From assembly GCA_030141605.1 (NCBI GenBank), contig JAQGDQ010000766.1, positions 36,085 through 100,084 of the forward strand: a stretch of 64,000 bases of DNA. The letters are read 5' to 3'. Positions 45,561-58,284 of the stretch are shown in pieces; position 1 is the first letter of the stretch; every line of letters begins with the position of its first letter. The position numbers were made by a program, and so were the translations under genes. Source of the DNA: Tubiluchus corallicola (taxonomy: Eukaryota > Priapulida > Priapulimorpha > Priapulimorphida > Tubiluchidae). Under the pieces are notes generated by a model that saw only the letters and a program-made list of their open reading frames with translations, was not told the origin of the DNA and did no database searches.

Positions 45561-46634
45561 TAGTTTATGAAGTACATTGCAAATTAACACTGCTTGATAA
45601 TGAGTTTAATGCCAATTTATCTGTCAGCGGGGAGTTAAAAGTTACTCGTAGGAAAATATTACTGGAATTTTATCATAAACATTATTTTGCTGAGTAGGTT
45701 TAATACCTCAAAGAGGAAGAAAAGGCAATATGTTAAACTATGTCTCGGAAAACTTTCCACTTAAAATTGTATTACTTAGTACGCTACTAGAAGGGAAAAA
45801 TCCCAATGTTCGCGGCAAGTGGTAAAATGCCGTTGACTCACCTTCCCTGTGTGCACCACTGACTCACCAAAAGACTTATTTTTGACAAAATGCAATTATT
45901 TAAAGTTTTGCTTTGTTAGTGAAGTTTACCCCTTCTTTAAGTATAACATATTTTGCTGTCGAATTCTTACTTTGCCGTTGGGAAAGAGTGAAAGCTGGAC
46001 GGTGATATACTGCTATTAGGAAGCTTGCAGTTGTTTTCAAAAAAGAGAGCACCAGCCTTGCAAATCTTTTTAATATTCTTTCGTCAGTCTGCCATTTTAA
46101 AACCTGTGACATCACGATTTTACTTAAAAATAGAAATACCGTTTTACTCGTAATTTAAGGTAATTTTTAAAACTAGAGATCGTAAAAAATTTCAAAAGAT
46201 GTCTACAATTTGCATGTTTAATGCTTGTTTACATGCCAAAATTCCAGAAAAGAATTTTGGCGCTTCAAAAAACTTCTAATTTTGATTTTAAAATTTTTAA
46301 ACATAATTCTGGTGTTACATTGGGAGACGTGTAAGCTTTCAAACAAAATTTAATTTTGCAAAAAGGACTCGTCCCCTCAGATGGGTCATACCCACAAGCT
46401 TCTGGGCTACCTCTATGCAGCATTTCTATGGTATACTGTACAGCCATATAACTAATCATACAATAGCTACCGCCTATTGGCTATCGTACTTAGTATTGTG
46501 CGTACTCTACAGTTCCATCCGATGGAGGTTACACATTCCTAGAGCCCTGTCGTATGACCAGTTATTCTATCGGAGATGCCATCCCCACTTAATACAAAGC
46601 CAAAAACCTACTTATATATAGACTTACTTCCTTC
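45561..46634. other. no recognised gene
   Basis: Open frames at 45900-46115 (minus) and 46265-46621 are short and have no family similarity I can see. Confidence 0.4.
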
Positions 46635-46835
46635 AAACAGTTTGTGGTACGTTAGAGTTGTTTAGCATTGTTGTCTACGTGTATTTCAAACTTTATTCAA
46701 GTGGCGACATCTTTGAGTGAATATTTGTATATTTTTTTGCATTTTTCCCAAACAGTTTGTGGTGCGTTATGATTTTTTGTATTGGTTGCTATGTATTTTT
46801 AAATTTTATTCGTGTGGCGACATCTGTGATTTTAA
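46635..46835. repeat. about 115 bp x2 tandem duplication
   Basis: Two copies running from AAACAGTTTGTGGT to GTGGCGACATCT, diverged by several substitutions. Confidence 0.75.
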
Positions 46836-46879
46836 GATACAATTGTGCGCGCATTGGTAAGGCTTCTTGCTGAGTAGTG

Positions 46880-47050
46880 ACGTCATTTGTTTGGATGGCA
46901 CAACGAGTAACGTGTTCGCCTACAGACATTACGGTTGTGAGTTCAAATCCCGCGAAATGGAAATTTCGTAAAAAGGTTTCTACCCAATTAAACTTTATGG
47001 AGTTACTATGTAGCTTTGGGTTTTCACTAGATGAATAAAATAAAAAAAAT
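46880..47050 (+). mobile_element. probable tRNA-derived SINE
   Basis: The sequence has pol III promoter-like boxes: TGGCACAACGAGTAACG (A box) and GAGTTCAAATCCC (B box), about 45 bp apart, followed by a body and an A-rich end (AATAAAATAAAAAAAATGG). It is not a functional tRNA, since no cloverleaf closes cleanly. Confidence 0.55.
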
Positions 47051-48615
47051 GGAAAGTGGTCAAGCGATGAACGATAAGTAGATGCTCATTAATTGACTAT
47101 ATGATTTTGATAAGAGAAATATTGCTTTCAAAAATTCAGAGTCTGATCACCTTCTCTTCCAGTTCTCCTTTTAAATATTTTACTCCAGTTCTCCATACTC
47201 ATGATCACTATACCGAACTTGCATCTACTCATTATTTTATACCACTGCATTATGTTAATATTTTTCGGCAAACAATTAAATATAATGCTATAAAACTTTG
47301 CTTGAAAATCCCTGATGAATTTAAAATGTTTAGCTTGATTTTAGTTTTAAAAAATCAGTCAAATGTATTTTGTTTGATTGTTGTTCATAATCTACAGAGT
47401 AAACGTTTTTCGACGCATCTGTTGTAAGAATTATTGTTAGTTCAACAGAATTGTGTTAAGAGCTGTTCAAGTGTTTCCCGTGAGTGATGTAGTAGATGTT
47501 CCATAAAATTTACAGGTTTCCCGAAACTTACAATTTTCTTTTTGCAATTGAATTTATGTAGTTAAGTTTTTTCATTTTTATTCTTTTTTTGTTTTTAAAG
47601 TTATAACTTTATTTATTTCCACTCTGCATCTAACAATTATAATAAAATGATGTTATAGAACACTTATAATAACAGTTATAGAATGATGTTATCAGTTGTG
47701 GTGTTCAGTGGATTCCGTAAGGTTTGAAGCATTGTCATCAGGTTTTGTTTTTTTCTATTGTGTTGTTCTTCTCAGCCGTCCCTTTTGAATTCTAAGTTTT
47801 GGTTTTGTTGTTTCTTTTGTTTAAATTCGAGTGTCCATTATACAGCGCTTACCCGCATCACCGATGGCGGACCGTAAGGCTATCTACCGGGTCGAACCCC
47901 GGAACAATATGTTAATGCAACCTATGTTGAAACTCTATTATTTCCCTGTCTATAAAAATAGAAACTGCAATTTTTCTCCTTTTGATAAGCACTTAGGAAC
48001 AAATTCATTTTGTAATGTCTGAGTGTTACAATGTACTGCACTACTAATCAGTATTATAGTGTTCATAAAAGATACTTCAACGTGTTGTTCGCAGATGGCA
48101 GCACCATACTATTGTCCAGAAAGAACAGCAACAATGTTTAAATGTTGTTTTCATTTTTTATTGCTTAATTCATTCATATTTTGCTAGTGCTCAAAACCCC
48201 ACTGTTCCTCAAAAATGCTTTAAAATGATGTTGACAGGTGGCAGCACCATGTTATCCATTAAAGGAAAACCGGATGATTGTGTAAACACGAGTTCAGAAT
48301 AAAGGTTGCCCCAAAATCACAGCTTGGATTATAAAATAAATACCTCGGATACTCAAATTTTGCTAAACTTTCAAAGCTACTCAGTGCGGCTCAGTGAATC
48401 TACTAAGATTGGCAGTAGCGCTTTTTTGTCACATTCACGTGGCCGACAAACAGAAGGCTGTACCGTCATAAGCATGATCATGAACTGCAATGTTAGTTTC
48501 TGACGTCATATGACGTAGAGCCCATTTTTCGTCGCATTCATGCGTTTCAACAGTGCTGTAACACTTGGCAAACGTGCTTGATGCACAAGGGAAGACCCCT
48601 ACCGTTGCGCAAACC
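47051..48615. other. no recognised gene
   Basis: AT-rich DNA. The frames at 47101-47427 and 47831-48022 lack family similarity. Two GGTGGCAGCACCAT-like words (near 48095 and 48235) hint at an old duplication. Confidence 0.4.
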
Positions 48616-48796
48616 GTGGTTAGTTTCTGACATAAGCAATAGCTGTGTTCGGTTGCAATTAATTAACTTTTTAAGCTAATTATTCAATTATAATGAACAA
48701 TTGTTAACTTCTATAGGCAAGAAAATGTATAGTTTGGACAGTAAATTAAAATGAGCTTAAGTCTAAACAATCTTCCGGTCTTCCTTTAAATTTACG
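48616..48796. repeat. direct repeat, copy 2 of 2
   Basis: Matches 45374-45560. Confidence 0.8.
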
Positions 48797-49689
48797 AATA
48801 ATGTACAAATTAAATTTCACCCAGATCTTTGAGCAGTAGAACTGAGTACAGTATAATACCTATTTGATGTTATTTTGTTAGCAAAATTTGTTAGCTTATC
48901 ACCATTTTTTAAAATGTTACAAAGTACAAATCTAATTATTGATTAGTAGTGAAAGGGTATCGAAATGTTCTCCACCCCCTATCGAAAAAACCACCCTCTC
49001 AGAATTGTTACTAATATAATTAATGCTCATGTACCAGGTAATTAAAATTATCAGATTTTGCATTTAAGACGAATGAAAATTGAATTATTCTACGATTGTG
49101 GAACATGATGTATCAATCACTTTTTAAGCTTAGACGTTTCGACAAGCCATTATCATTTGATATTTGAAATAAAATTGTCTGTCACTAACTGTCCTTTTCT
49201 TCAATTCAGTTTTTAAGTTATTCAGGGAAGTTGTTTTGTGTATAAAATACCATTGTTAGAAAAACAGCAATTATTGTATTTATCGGATTATCGTTACATG
49301 CTGCTTGGTTACACTGATGTAAGCAAAGGGACGGCGCGCCAACTAGCGGCCAACTCGCGAAACAAAGTGCATGTATGCCGGACTAGCATGCATATTCTGA
49401 ATGCATTTTAGAATCTGAATGCATATTAGAAAATTAATAAAAGATCAATAACAATATTGAAATGAAAATGTAGGATGCCATTACATTGTCAAAACACGTC
49501 GTTGATGCTTTTTTAAACGATTTGAAAAAAATCAATACACTGAGTATATGTAATAAAAAATTATTATTGCAAAAATATCGCATGCACGCATAAGCACTGA
49601 TTAGTAGAAAGCTGAAGCCTGCCCAACAAAATGGCGTCATTTTTTTCTGCATCTCTCTTCAAGGATGCACATCTAAACCTGCAATACAG
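48797..49689. other. no recognised gene
   Basis: AT-rich spacer. Nothing supportable apart from an AscI-like GGCGCGCC near 49333, which is not by itself a feature. Confidence 0.4.
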
Positions 49690-49890
49690 TATCACAATAA
49701 CTAAATACAAAAGGTTTTTCTCCTGTGCCAATTGTGATCACCTAATCACTTTGCTTCACAGTAACAAAACAAGAAAGTGATTTTTCTTGTGTGAGCTTTT
49801 TGTTACTGACTGAGGAAATGCTGACTGCTAACTGACGACATAAATTCTAAGGAGTTTGTTAAACGTTAACTAAGATTAACTCACAAAATC
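49690..49890 (-). pseudogene. decayed ZNF tail, downstream part of ZNF-E
   Basis: On the minus strand it matches the ZNF-B 3' flank (15840-15990): CTCACACAAGAAAAATCACT and then a finger relic reading EKPFVFSYCDT-like text. It is separated from the rest of the ZNF-E flank by the hAT insertion. Confidence 0.7.
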
Positions 49891-50064
49891 AGCAAAACAG
49901 GGACTAATACAACATGGTTCTTTCCACAATTACACAATTTGAAAACAAAATGACTTATCAAGTGAATTTTCAATTAGCGAACAATTTAATGACGTAACTG
50001 TTTGCAGCTGAAACTAAAAACTGGAAATTCAAGAGCCAAACTGCAATGTATTGTGTGTTGTTAC

Positions 50065-50620
50065 CTGTAGCGGATAGCCCTATAGGCTGAAGCCTAAGGC
50101 CCGGGATCAAAAGGGGCCCGGCAAAATAAAACGAAAAAAAAAAACGCGCTTGGACACCATTATATTTCCCACTCATATTGCTCGCGTTATCGTATGATTG
50201 TCCTCTACAATTTGAGATATGAAGTTCATTTTCTTCCAGGAATGCAAATAAACTTTCCGTGAGGACCTTGGCTGAATGTCCATGCATGTCTAGGAATTTA
50301 ACGAATCTTTCCACTGGACCATCCTGTCCAAGATACCGAAATATTAAAGTCAATTTGTCAGTGTGAGAGACATCTGGTGTTGAGTCCATTGATATTGAAA
50401 AGTACTTCGCCTTCTTAATTTCTGCAGTAATACAATTCAGTAGCTTCTGTCCCATTATTTCAATTATTTCGTCGCAAATAGTAGAAGACATATACGAAAC
50501 AGAACCTCTACCTAAACGACGAGAGCTCCACAAAAACACGTCAGCTCAGCAGTGTAGCAACATTTAAAAGGCCCGTTCCAAGCTCAAGCCTAAGGCCCAT
50601 AAAATCATAATCCGCCGCTG
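50065..50620 (-). mobile_element. hAT deletion derivative with DUF4371-type fragment
   Basis: A 556 bp element with exact 8 bp duplication GTTGTTAC (50057-50064, 50621-50628) and short imperfect ends (CTGTAGCGGAT / CAGCGGCGGAT). The minus strand (50539-50140) encodes a transposase fragment: KYFSISMDSTPDVSHTDKLT, GPVERFVKFLDMHGHS and NCRGQSYDNASNMSGKYNG. These belong to the hAT-related DUF4371/ZMYM1-like family and include the first catalytic-region Asp motif. The rest of the protein is missing. It splits the 3' flank of ZNF-E. Confidence 0.9.
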
Positions 50621-51197
50621 GTTGTTACATGTTAGGGCTAGGATAAAAGAGGTGCGCAATGAAAAGGGAAGACAAAATGAAGGTAAAATTAGGGTTGAAT
50701 TAAGTAATATAAGTACAAGTGAAGAAAAAAGCTAAAAATTACAAAAAAAAACGATGAGGTGATAATGACGAAAATGGAATGAGATTTCTGTAGTATGACA
50801 GTCATTTATGTATACAGGGACGGACAGTGAGTGCCAACCAACGTGATGAACACAATATGGCAAGAAATGTCAAAGACCATATCCACCTAATATGTATTTA
50901 AGAGAAACATCTCTTTCTTAAATCTGGGTAGGCTTCATACTCTTCTGATATTACAAGAAATAGAATTCTAAACATTACGACCTACAAAAGAAATAAAATG
51001 TTTAGAAAATTTGGTTCTGCAATAATTGACATAATATTCATTATACCTAGTATTACGGTGTTTGATATTTTTGATTATAGGACTTATGAAAAATTAAAGG
51101 AAACAAATTAAAGTGGGTTGTGCGTATAAATGCTGCTGCATTGCATTGCTTGATAGTGATGTGATTGATGTGTTAGATTAGATTCACCAAGCACTTG

Positions 51198-51558
51198 TGT
51201 TGAATTTGTTGTTTTGCATATAAAACTGCTCTCACAAAGCAACAATTTCCTTTTATATGACAATTTTTGCAAATTTATGCTCCTCACACAATGTGATTTC
51301 ATTGAAAATTATAATATTATATGAAATGCACTTGACACACTCTGATACACTACGGCCTCAAGTCAACACTGTTTTTAAGGAGAACTTTCTATTGAAAGGT
51401 GAGACCACGTTAATTTGTCTTTAGCTGAGCGGTTGGTTTTTTGCGGAACACTAAGCGGTAGACTGTTCTCTTCACCTGCAGCAGCAAGAAGGCCATCAAT
51501 AAATTAGTGCGCACGATCGCGCAAGTGTACACCAGACTAAGCTAGTCGATAAATAGAA
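51198..51558. mobile_element. 361 bp insert with 17 bp duplication
   Basis: Flanked by exact copies of GATTCACCAAGCACTTG (51181-51197, 51559-51575). The paralogous ZNF-B and ZNF-C flanks are continuous here (AAGTGCTTGGTGGACC), so the segment was inserted. A TAGCTGAGCGGTTGG stretch (about 51422) resembles a pol III A box. The long duplication suggests target-primed insertion (SINE/LINE-like), though no clean tail is visible. Confidence 0.65.
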
Positions 51559-51575
51559 GATTCACCAAGCACTTG

Positions 51576-51694
51576 CTGAGAGTTCTTGAATGTCTTTTCA
51601 AGATGTGTGTCTAACTAAACACAGCATCATGCTGATTAAACTAGAATAATTTTTCTCTATTGAGTTCTCAAATATCTTTTGAAAACGCCTCGCT
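51576..51694 (-). pseudogene. fossil zinc fingers after the ZNF-E stop
   Basis: The reading frame ends with FKCS then stop. The following minus-strand sequence still reads as shortened fingers, such as QHDAVFS, a stop, then HILKRHSRT. ZNF-E thus lost its last fingers to a nonsense change and small deletions. Confidence 0.75.
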
Positions 51695-53083
51695 CTAACT
51701 ACATTTGAATGGCTTTCCTCCAGTGTGAATTTTTAAATGTGCTTTCAGACTACTTGACTGAGTAAATGCAGCATCACAGTGATTACACTTAAATGGTTTC
51801 TCTCCGGTGTGAATTCTTAAATGTACTTTCAGAGTACTTGTCTGAGAAAATGCAGCTTTACACTGACCACACTTGTAAGGTTTTTCTCCAGTGTGGGTTG
51901 TCAAATGTACATTCAGACTATATGCCTGAGTAAATGCAGCATCACAGTAGCAACACTTAAATGGTTTTTCTCCCGTGTGAGTTCTTAAGTGTACTTTTAG
52001 GCTACCTGCACGACTAAATGCAGCATGACACAAGTTACACTTAAATGGTTTTTCTCCACTGTGAATTTTTGAATGTACTCTCAGGCTACCTTTTTGAGTA
52101 AATGCAGCATCACAGTGACCACATTTGAATGGTTTCTCTCCAGTGTGAATTCTTATATGCTTCTTCAGATCATGTGCACGAGCAAAGGAAGCATCACACT
52201 GACCACACCTGTGAGGTTTCTCTCCAGTGTGAATTCTTGAATGTTTTGTCAAATAGGATGCTTGAGCAAATGCAGCATCACACTGACTGCACTTAAAGGG
52301 TTTCTTTCCCGTGTGATTTATTGTATGTACTCTTAGAGTAGCTGCCTGAGTAAATTGGGCATCACACTGATTGCACTTAAAAGGTTTCTTTCCAGTATGA
52401 AATATTGAATGTAGTTTTAAAGTACCTGCCTGATTGAATGCAGCATCACACTGACTACACCTAAAAGGTTTCTCTCCAAAGTGAGCTTGCAAATGTAATT
52501 TCAAAGCGCTAGACTCAGTAAATGTGATTGTATGTGATTCTTGGTTAGAAGGAGCTACAATTTGATTGTGTTTAACAGTAGAATCAGAGTGATTAAATGA
52601 AAGCTGCTCTCTACATTCTTTGTTCACATTTTTTGGAAGTTGTGCAAAATCTTGTATATTTTCTTCTACATCATCGACTGAAGTACTAGGTTCAATTTTT
52701 ATTGAATAATCAGCAGTTTTCACATTTTTGTCTGATGTCTCTCCACTCAAATGATTGCCTACCGTATTTACTTCAACACTGTATTCATTATTCATAAGTA
52801 AAGGGTTAAGTCCCTCACTCACGTGTGAAGTTACATCAATGTCTGGCTTTTCTGTATCGTCTATGAAGGCATCCGGTTCAGTTTTTGCAGGGATTTCACA
52901 TTCTTGAATATTATACTCATCTACTTTGCGCTTGCTGTTATTTATTTTAACTGATTCATCATCACATTCAGTTTTTACTGGTACATTGTCAGTTTCCATG
53001 TTCACATCTACGGATTCATCTAGAACATCATTCTCAAGTTTCACAAATACAGGAACTGCTTGCACATGTATGGAATGATCCAT
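51695..53083 (-). CDS. ZNF-E, C2H2 zinc-finger protein with SUMO-motif tail
   Basis: A 462-residue protein starting MDHSIHVQ. The ATG is 34 bases inside an exon that begins at 53117 after TTTTTACAG. The tail carries VKLEND, VKTECD, AKTEPD and IKIEPS. After a half finger ([10 protein letters not shown]) come nine complete C2H2 fingers. Early linkers are TGKKP rather than TGEKP, and the C-terminus [10 protein letters not shown] is a truncated tenth finger. It is the most diverged member, in a separate location, but its N-terminus matches the relic upstream of ZNF-A and ZNF-D. A nuclear DNA-binding role is inferred from the family; targets are unknown. Confidence 0.92.
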   Translation of the reverse strand: MDHSIHVQAVPVFVKLENDVLDESVDVNMETDNVPVKTECDDESVKINNSKRKVDEYNIQECEIPAKTEPDAFIDDTEKPDIDVTSHVSEGLNPLLMNNEYSVEVNTVGNHLSGETSDKNVKTADYSIKIEPSTSVDDVEENIQDFAQLPKNVNKECREQLSFNHSDSTVKHNQIVAPSNQESHTITFTESSALKLHLQAHFGEKPFRCSQCDAAFNQAGTLKLHSIFHTGKKPFKCNQCDAQFTQAATLRVHTINHTGKKPFKCSQCDAAFAQASYLTKHSRIHTGEKPHRCGQCDASFARAHDLKKHIRIHTGEKPFKCGHCDAAFTQKGSLRVHSKIHSGEKPFKCNLCHAAFSRAGSLKVHLRTHTGEKPFKCCYCDAAFTQAYSLNVHLTTHTGEKPYKCGQCKAAFSQTSTLKVHLRIHTGEKPFKCNHCDAAFTQSSSLKAHLKIHTGGKPFKCS

Positions 53084-53117
53084 CTTTGCAACCAAATCCA
53101 AAATTGAAGATGTATTT

Positions 53118-54675
53118 CTGTAAAAAGGAAGTAAAATGGTGAAAATTCCAAATGGTAAAATGACAGTTACACAATATATGAAGTGCTGCGTTAATTGGTT
53201 TAGTAAATGGATGGTTGACCAGATAGAAACTAATTATGAGGTTGATTAAACATTCAAATTCGAGTAGTATGATTTTTTTCAATTTGAATTCAATTTAAAT
53301 TTAAAATTATGGATTAAAATAATTCTGCACTTTTGCAACAGTTTTTTTAACATTAAACCATGAAACGGGCAATCAGCAAATTATACTTGTGATTTGTGTT
53401 GCAGTAAACAGTTTTTAAACATATTATTAGTGCTTTTCAGCAGAACAAAATCAAGCAATAGCCACGATCTTTGCAAAATGCTTTTTTTAATGATTTATGC
53501 ATCTAAGAGCTCACTATGGGGTAAGGTTTGAATGAATGGCGTCGCGTAAATTTCATGCATACCAGCGGGTTCCTGTTTGGTTTTCCTTTTTTACCTGGGT
53601 ATTTGGCAGGTACATTTAGCAGAACTTTATATCTTTTTACAATCATCTTTAGTAACAATAAGCAACCAAAAATTGAGCTACGAGTAATAAGTAATAGCTT
53701 CAACTTAATGCATATGCCTACGGACAACAATTTTTTATGTGTTCAGTAATCCAAATGTTAGACTTGAAAAGAACAGCGAAAAAATAACGAAATAGTTTGG
53801 GGTAGGTAAGATATTACACATGGTTTTGCCTTGCTGACATCGCAAGTAATTTTTTTGTGTGCCTTGTTGAAGCAAATAGGCAAATTTATTAAATTTGCTA
53901 AACGTTTACACGAATCTTATTAAACGAAACAATTCCGTTACATGATATGTGTACATAATTATGTGCATATGTGTACACGTGGAATGGCATACCACTTCAG
54001 GCAATAAGTTCTCTGCTTGTCACAATTATTTTATAATGACTCACGGCTGTTAATAACTTTTACCTGTATGATTTCACAGAGTCTAGACACCTTAGTTAAT
54101 TGCTGTCTATGTCTATGCTGCTGTTAGACGATTACTTAACGGCTAACCTATTTTAATAGGAACTGGGAATGACTGTTTTTCGGCTAGTACTTTTGCTGCA
54201 AGTACTAATTTAGTAGAGCTTTTTCCCTCGCTGTATGCAGGTTGACTTGGTGCAGTGTTTCAAACACAAAACTAACCAACTTCATCATCATCATATGCCC
54301 ATTACGTCTATTGTAGACATTGGGCGAACTGAACTCTAAAAAAATCTGAACTTAAGACAGGAAACACAGCAGTTAATCCAGCAAAAATCTGCACTCCGCT
54401 ATGCCAGTGGCCTGTCAACACTACTTCAGATTAACTAACCAACTTTACAGCAGGAACTTTACGGGCAAGACGGGCAACTTTTAGTACAGAAAACAACACA
54501 TAATTCCGCATTGCTTCGCAGCACGACTCTTTCGTGTCTTATATGTAACAATTAACATTCCAGTAAAGCATGCCTGAAAATTACGTATATACGTCCCGAA
54601 CTATTAAAATCATTATTATTATTATTATTATTATCGGCATTATTATCATAAATTCCAGTGTAATAAGTATCCTAA
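53118..54675. other. ZNF-E upstream, no gene seen
   Basis: No copy of the promoter-like block of the other family members was found here. A (ATT)n run occurs near 54616-54650. Nothing else supportable. Confidence 0.45.
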
Positions 54676-55131
54676 TTGTTGGGCGCCGAGTAACCCACTA
54701 GCCGAAGTAGACAATTGGCATTTACATGCTAGCCCAAGTAAGACACGTCGTGTGGAAAATGCTCTTTTTTGGAAGTTTGTGGGAGAGACATCGGCTAGGT
54801 TTTTAGTTTGTTGATTAGAGTTAAACAAATGCGTGGGAATATGTATAGTCTCATTTGTTTTTGTAGAAAAAGGTGCATAACGTTTACGTCTACGAGTTGT
54901 TAATTAAAATGTTTTGTTGCTATTGAAATATATAATTTATATTAATTCATAACTCATAACCGCACAACTATTTGATTAAAAGAGTGGCCACCCAAAACAT
55001 AATTTATTGCAACTTACATGATTTGGCGCATTTGCATTATTACTTTCTATCACAACAGGACAACCAATCATAGATAATTATTCACTTTAACACATAGTTA
55101 ATACAATAAGCACAGAGTACTAATGCTAGAT

Positions 55132-55613
55132 CAGGGGTGTGCAAATTATCTGACTAGCCGGGCCACATTAAACTTTCCCGCAATTCCTGCGAGCCACAGG
55201 CAGTTTGATCAAGGAGCCAAGTACAGAAAGGCCTAATAACGATTTTTTTGCATCCGACCTGCGTACATCATTACTACTACACTCAAGAAACTATTATAGA
55301 AGTTAATAAAATTTATATTACAAACCATATATTTCTACTTTCTGGACAGATAGTGGTAATTTCATTACAATGCATATTAGTAATGTGTATCACACAGTCT
55401 GTGTAGTACAGTGTTATTACGCTGCAACCGTCTTGTAAGGGTTAATGGCTTCCGATCTAGTAGAAAAAACTACCCGCACTATCTTTGGGATCGTGGCACG
55501 GACTTCAGCTAGATACACTCAACTAATCGCCCGGGCCGCACTTTCATTAGGTTGACAAATCTCTTTGCGGGCCGCACAAATTCTCTCGGCGGGCCGCAAT
55601 TTGCACACCCCTG
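55132..55613. mobile_element. hAT (Charlie-like) MITE, nested
   Basis: A 482 bp element with ends CAGGGGTGTGCAAATT and exact 8 bp duplication TGCTAGAT (55124-55131, 55614-55621). Subterminal CGGGCCGCA repeats. Inserted inside the 54676-56640 element, so it is younger. Confidence 0.92.
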
Positions 55614-56325
55614 TGCTAGATATATAATGCACAAATCAGCACATAACTATAAAAAACTGTTGAAAACAGAAAAAAATAACTTAACGAATTAGGCAGATCA
55701 CATGACGTTTGCTTGTAAGAACAGCAAGCGTCAAATGGCCACCTGTACAAAGGTGACGATGGAATTTATAACTTTAGAATGAAGCCCGTATAAATAATTC
55801 AAGGTTAACCTAATGTACGAACCAGAATCCGTGACACGTCGCACATGGGCTAGCCCAAGCAAGACACGCCGTACATGGGCTACCTGAGTAGGACAGTAGT
55901 GACAGGTCGCGAATTGAGTCGTTAAGCGTTCTGGCACGTCCGTTTAGGTAACAATAATAATTAAACACGTCAATACATGTTGAATAATTTATTATACATC
56001 TGATAAAATATAAGAATTTTATTCTGAGCTAGAAGAATTAATATTTGCCAATATTAATCTTCTTTGAAGCGAAATAAGCGCACTTTTCGTGTGATTCCAA
56101 CATTTGCTTAAGGTAAATCATTTTTTTATTTTGTCCTGCTTCACAGACAGGTGATCCTTTTCACTCCATCTTGGACAAATAATTGTTTTCTACTAAGTAA
56201 ACGAGTTATGTGCCCTACGTAGTTTCTCGACTTAAATCATTAGATACTTAGTTTAATGTTATGATGATATTAATGGAGCTAATAATAATGATGATATTGT
56301 TGGAAAAAAATAAATTGTCAAAGAC

Positions 56326-56329
56326 TCCA

Positions 56330-56360
<31 letters not shown>

Positions 56361-56369
56361 TATTATTAA

Positions 56370-56442
<73 letters not shown>

Positions 56443-56450
56443 GTTGTTAT
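56326..56450. repeat. (ATT)n microsatellite
   Basis: About 120 bp of TTA/ATT triplets with three or four interruptions. Confidence 0.98.
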
Positions 56451-56759
56451 AATAAAGTTACTTTTATTCTAAAACAAATTTAGTTTTATGTTTTATTATG
56501 TCATAGATCTAGATTGTTAACAGAAATCGCTAGTGTCCTACTTGGGTTGCCCATGTGCGACACTGCTTTTCTGTAAATTTAGCACATGCGTTTTACCGAA
56601 AGTGTCCTACTTCGGCTAATGGGTTACATGGCGCCTACAATAACATTGATTATTGTCACTATCGTTGTTTCATAGTGAAATTAGTTACAAAACACACATG
56701 ATAGGATAGCAATTTTGTTTATTCTGGCAAAAATTATCATTGCTACCTTGCACTGAATA

Positions 56760-57190
56760 TCTCATCTGTTGTTAGTCTGTTTCGGTGAATATCTTCGCAT
56801 CATCTCCAAATACTCTAATAATTTCTTCCACTACTTCAGGCATAATTCATTTATATAGCAAATAAGTAATATGGGACGCAACACGCTGCCTTGCAGAAGG
56901 CCTGATGATACTGGTGCTCAGCCTGACAATGCACTATTGACTTTGACTGTTTGACTGCAATTGCAAAGAAAATCTTCTATCCATTGCTCAAATTTCCCCT
57001 CATGCAAAAATGATGTAACTTTATGAGTTTTTTTGTGAGGGACTGAATCAAAGTTAATGTCTTTGCAAAATCTAAGTTAATTGTGTCAAGAGAAGTTCCG
57101 CAATCAATTATTTTTGTCCATAAATGGACGTCATCTAATAGTTGTGTAATTCCAGATCTGTCTTTTATAAATCCGTCATGTCATCCATAC
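56760..57190 (-). pseudogene. LINE reverse transcriptase relic
   Basis: The minus strand reads, in pieces and changing frame, KDRSGITQLLDDVHLW, LDFAKTLTLIQSLT, MPEVVEEIIRVFGDDAKIF. These are the DFAKAFD and FADD blocks of a CR1/Rex-type RT, with the latter altered to FGDD. It is a different lineage from the element at 11407-13200. Confidence 0.75.
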
Positions 57191-58284
57191 TAATGTCATC
57201 AAGCTTGATGGTTACACACCTGAAATTGTGGCTTAGACAATGAAGTAACAATGTTGTCATACGTCAATTGCATTAATTTTGTTATTTTTCAATTATAACT
57301 CACCTCCAGTTACAGTTTTAATTTTTATCAATTTTTAGAAGTAGGGGAAGTTGTACACCTCGAGGTTTTGAGATATTCTTTATTGGCCAAATTAGAAACG
57401 TTTATGTAACAATAAGTGCAAATGCTTACTGCCCAGTAGGGTTGACAGCTGATCTGACAATGGGGAATAAAACAACTTTGGTTATTAAAAATACTTCTAA
57501 CTTTAAACAACAATTTTTGTAATATATAAAATGAAGGGTCAAAAATGAAACAAAATGTACTTCTGTCAGGCTGCGCTTATCAAGTGACAATGACAAACGC
57601 AAATTGCCAAAAACCTAACATGGGTGAGGCAGGAAAACAAATGTTCTCAGTAACTAGCAACATTGTAGTACATCAAATTAAATGCCGTAGTAGGTTGTTT
57701 GTCTCGGTGAGACAAATTGAGTAGTTTAAGCCATGGTACATTGATTGATTCCAAACCTTCAGTTGACAGGTTGAAACTCCCAAATTTTAGTATCTTATAG
57801 CTCATCAAAAGAATCACCATGGAGTTAGCATATCGGCTGTGATTGCAACTGGCTTTGGTTGTTGGATAATGACTGAAATCAATTTTATAGCATTTTTGTT
57901 TTTGTTTTACTCTGCATACAATTTCTTTCTCAGGCTGTCAGCAGTGGCAGATTGGCCCATCAGGATACCGGGAAAAGTGATGGACCACCGCTTTTGTGAT
58001 GAATAATTAACTGTCGTTATATATTGTGTATACCTGACGAAAAGAGGTTATGTCCTCTCCTGGTACTTCAAATACCGGTAATGGTAATTGTTCCACAGAT
58101 GGTTCAAATACTAAACTTCAGCTTGCTTCCACATAAGGCTCAACATTTATCGAGGTATTAGAATCAATAAGCTCATATCGTTATTAAACGTCGACACTTG
58201 TACTTGTATTAGCATCGTAAGGCACACCATTCGTATCATGGGCTGTTTTTTGTTCTTTAGATCTTCACTCCAAGTAAAATCTTG
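57191..58284. other. no recognised gene
   Basis: AT-rich DNA between two retroelement relics. No supportable feature. Confidence 0.4.

Larger units (their letters stand above)
54676..56640. mobile_element. DNA transposon with long inverted ends, host of nested insertion
   Basis: Inverted termini of about 40 bp (GCGCC..GTAACCCA and TAGCCGAAGTAG) with TAA on both sides (54673-54675, 56641-56643), compatible with PIF/Harbinger. Subterminal words related to AGCCCAAGTAAGACAC recur at 54720-54745, 55845-55905 and 56520-56545. No transposase was recognised. It contains a hAT element and an ATT microsatellite. Confidence 0.65.

Noticed and set aside
47830-47900. tRNA-like segment with GGGTCGAACCCCGG
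   Set aside because: The B-box-like motif stands too close to any A box and no cloverleaf can be folded by eye.
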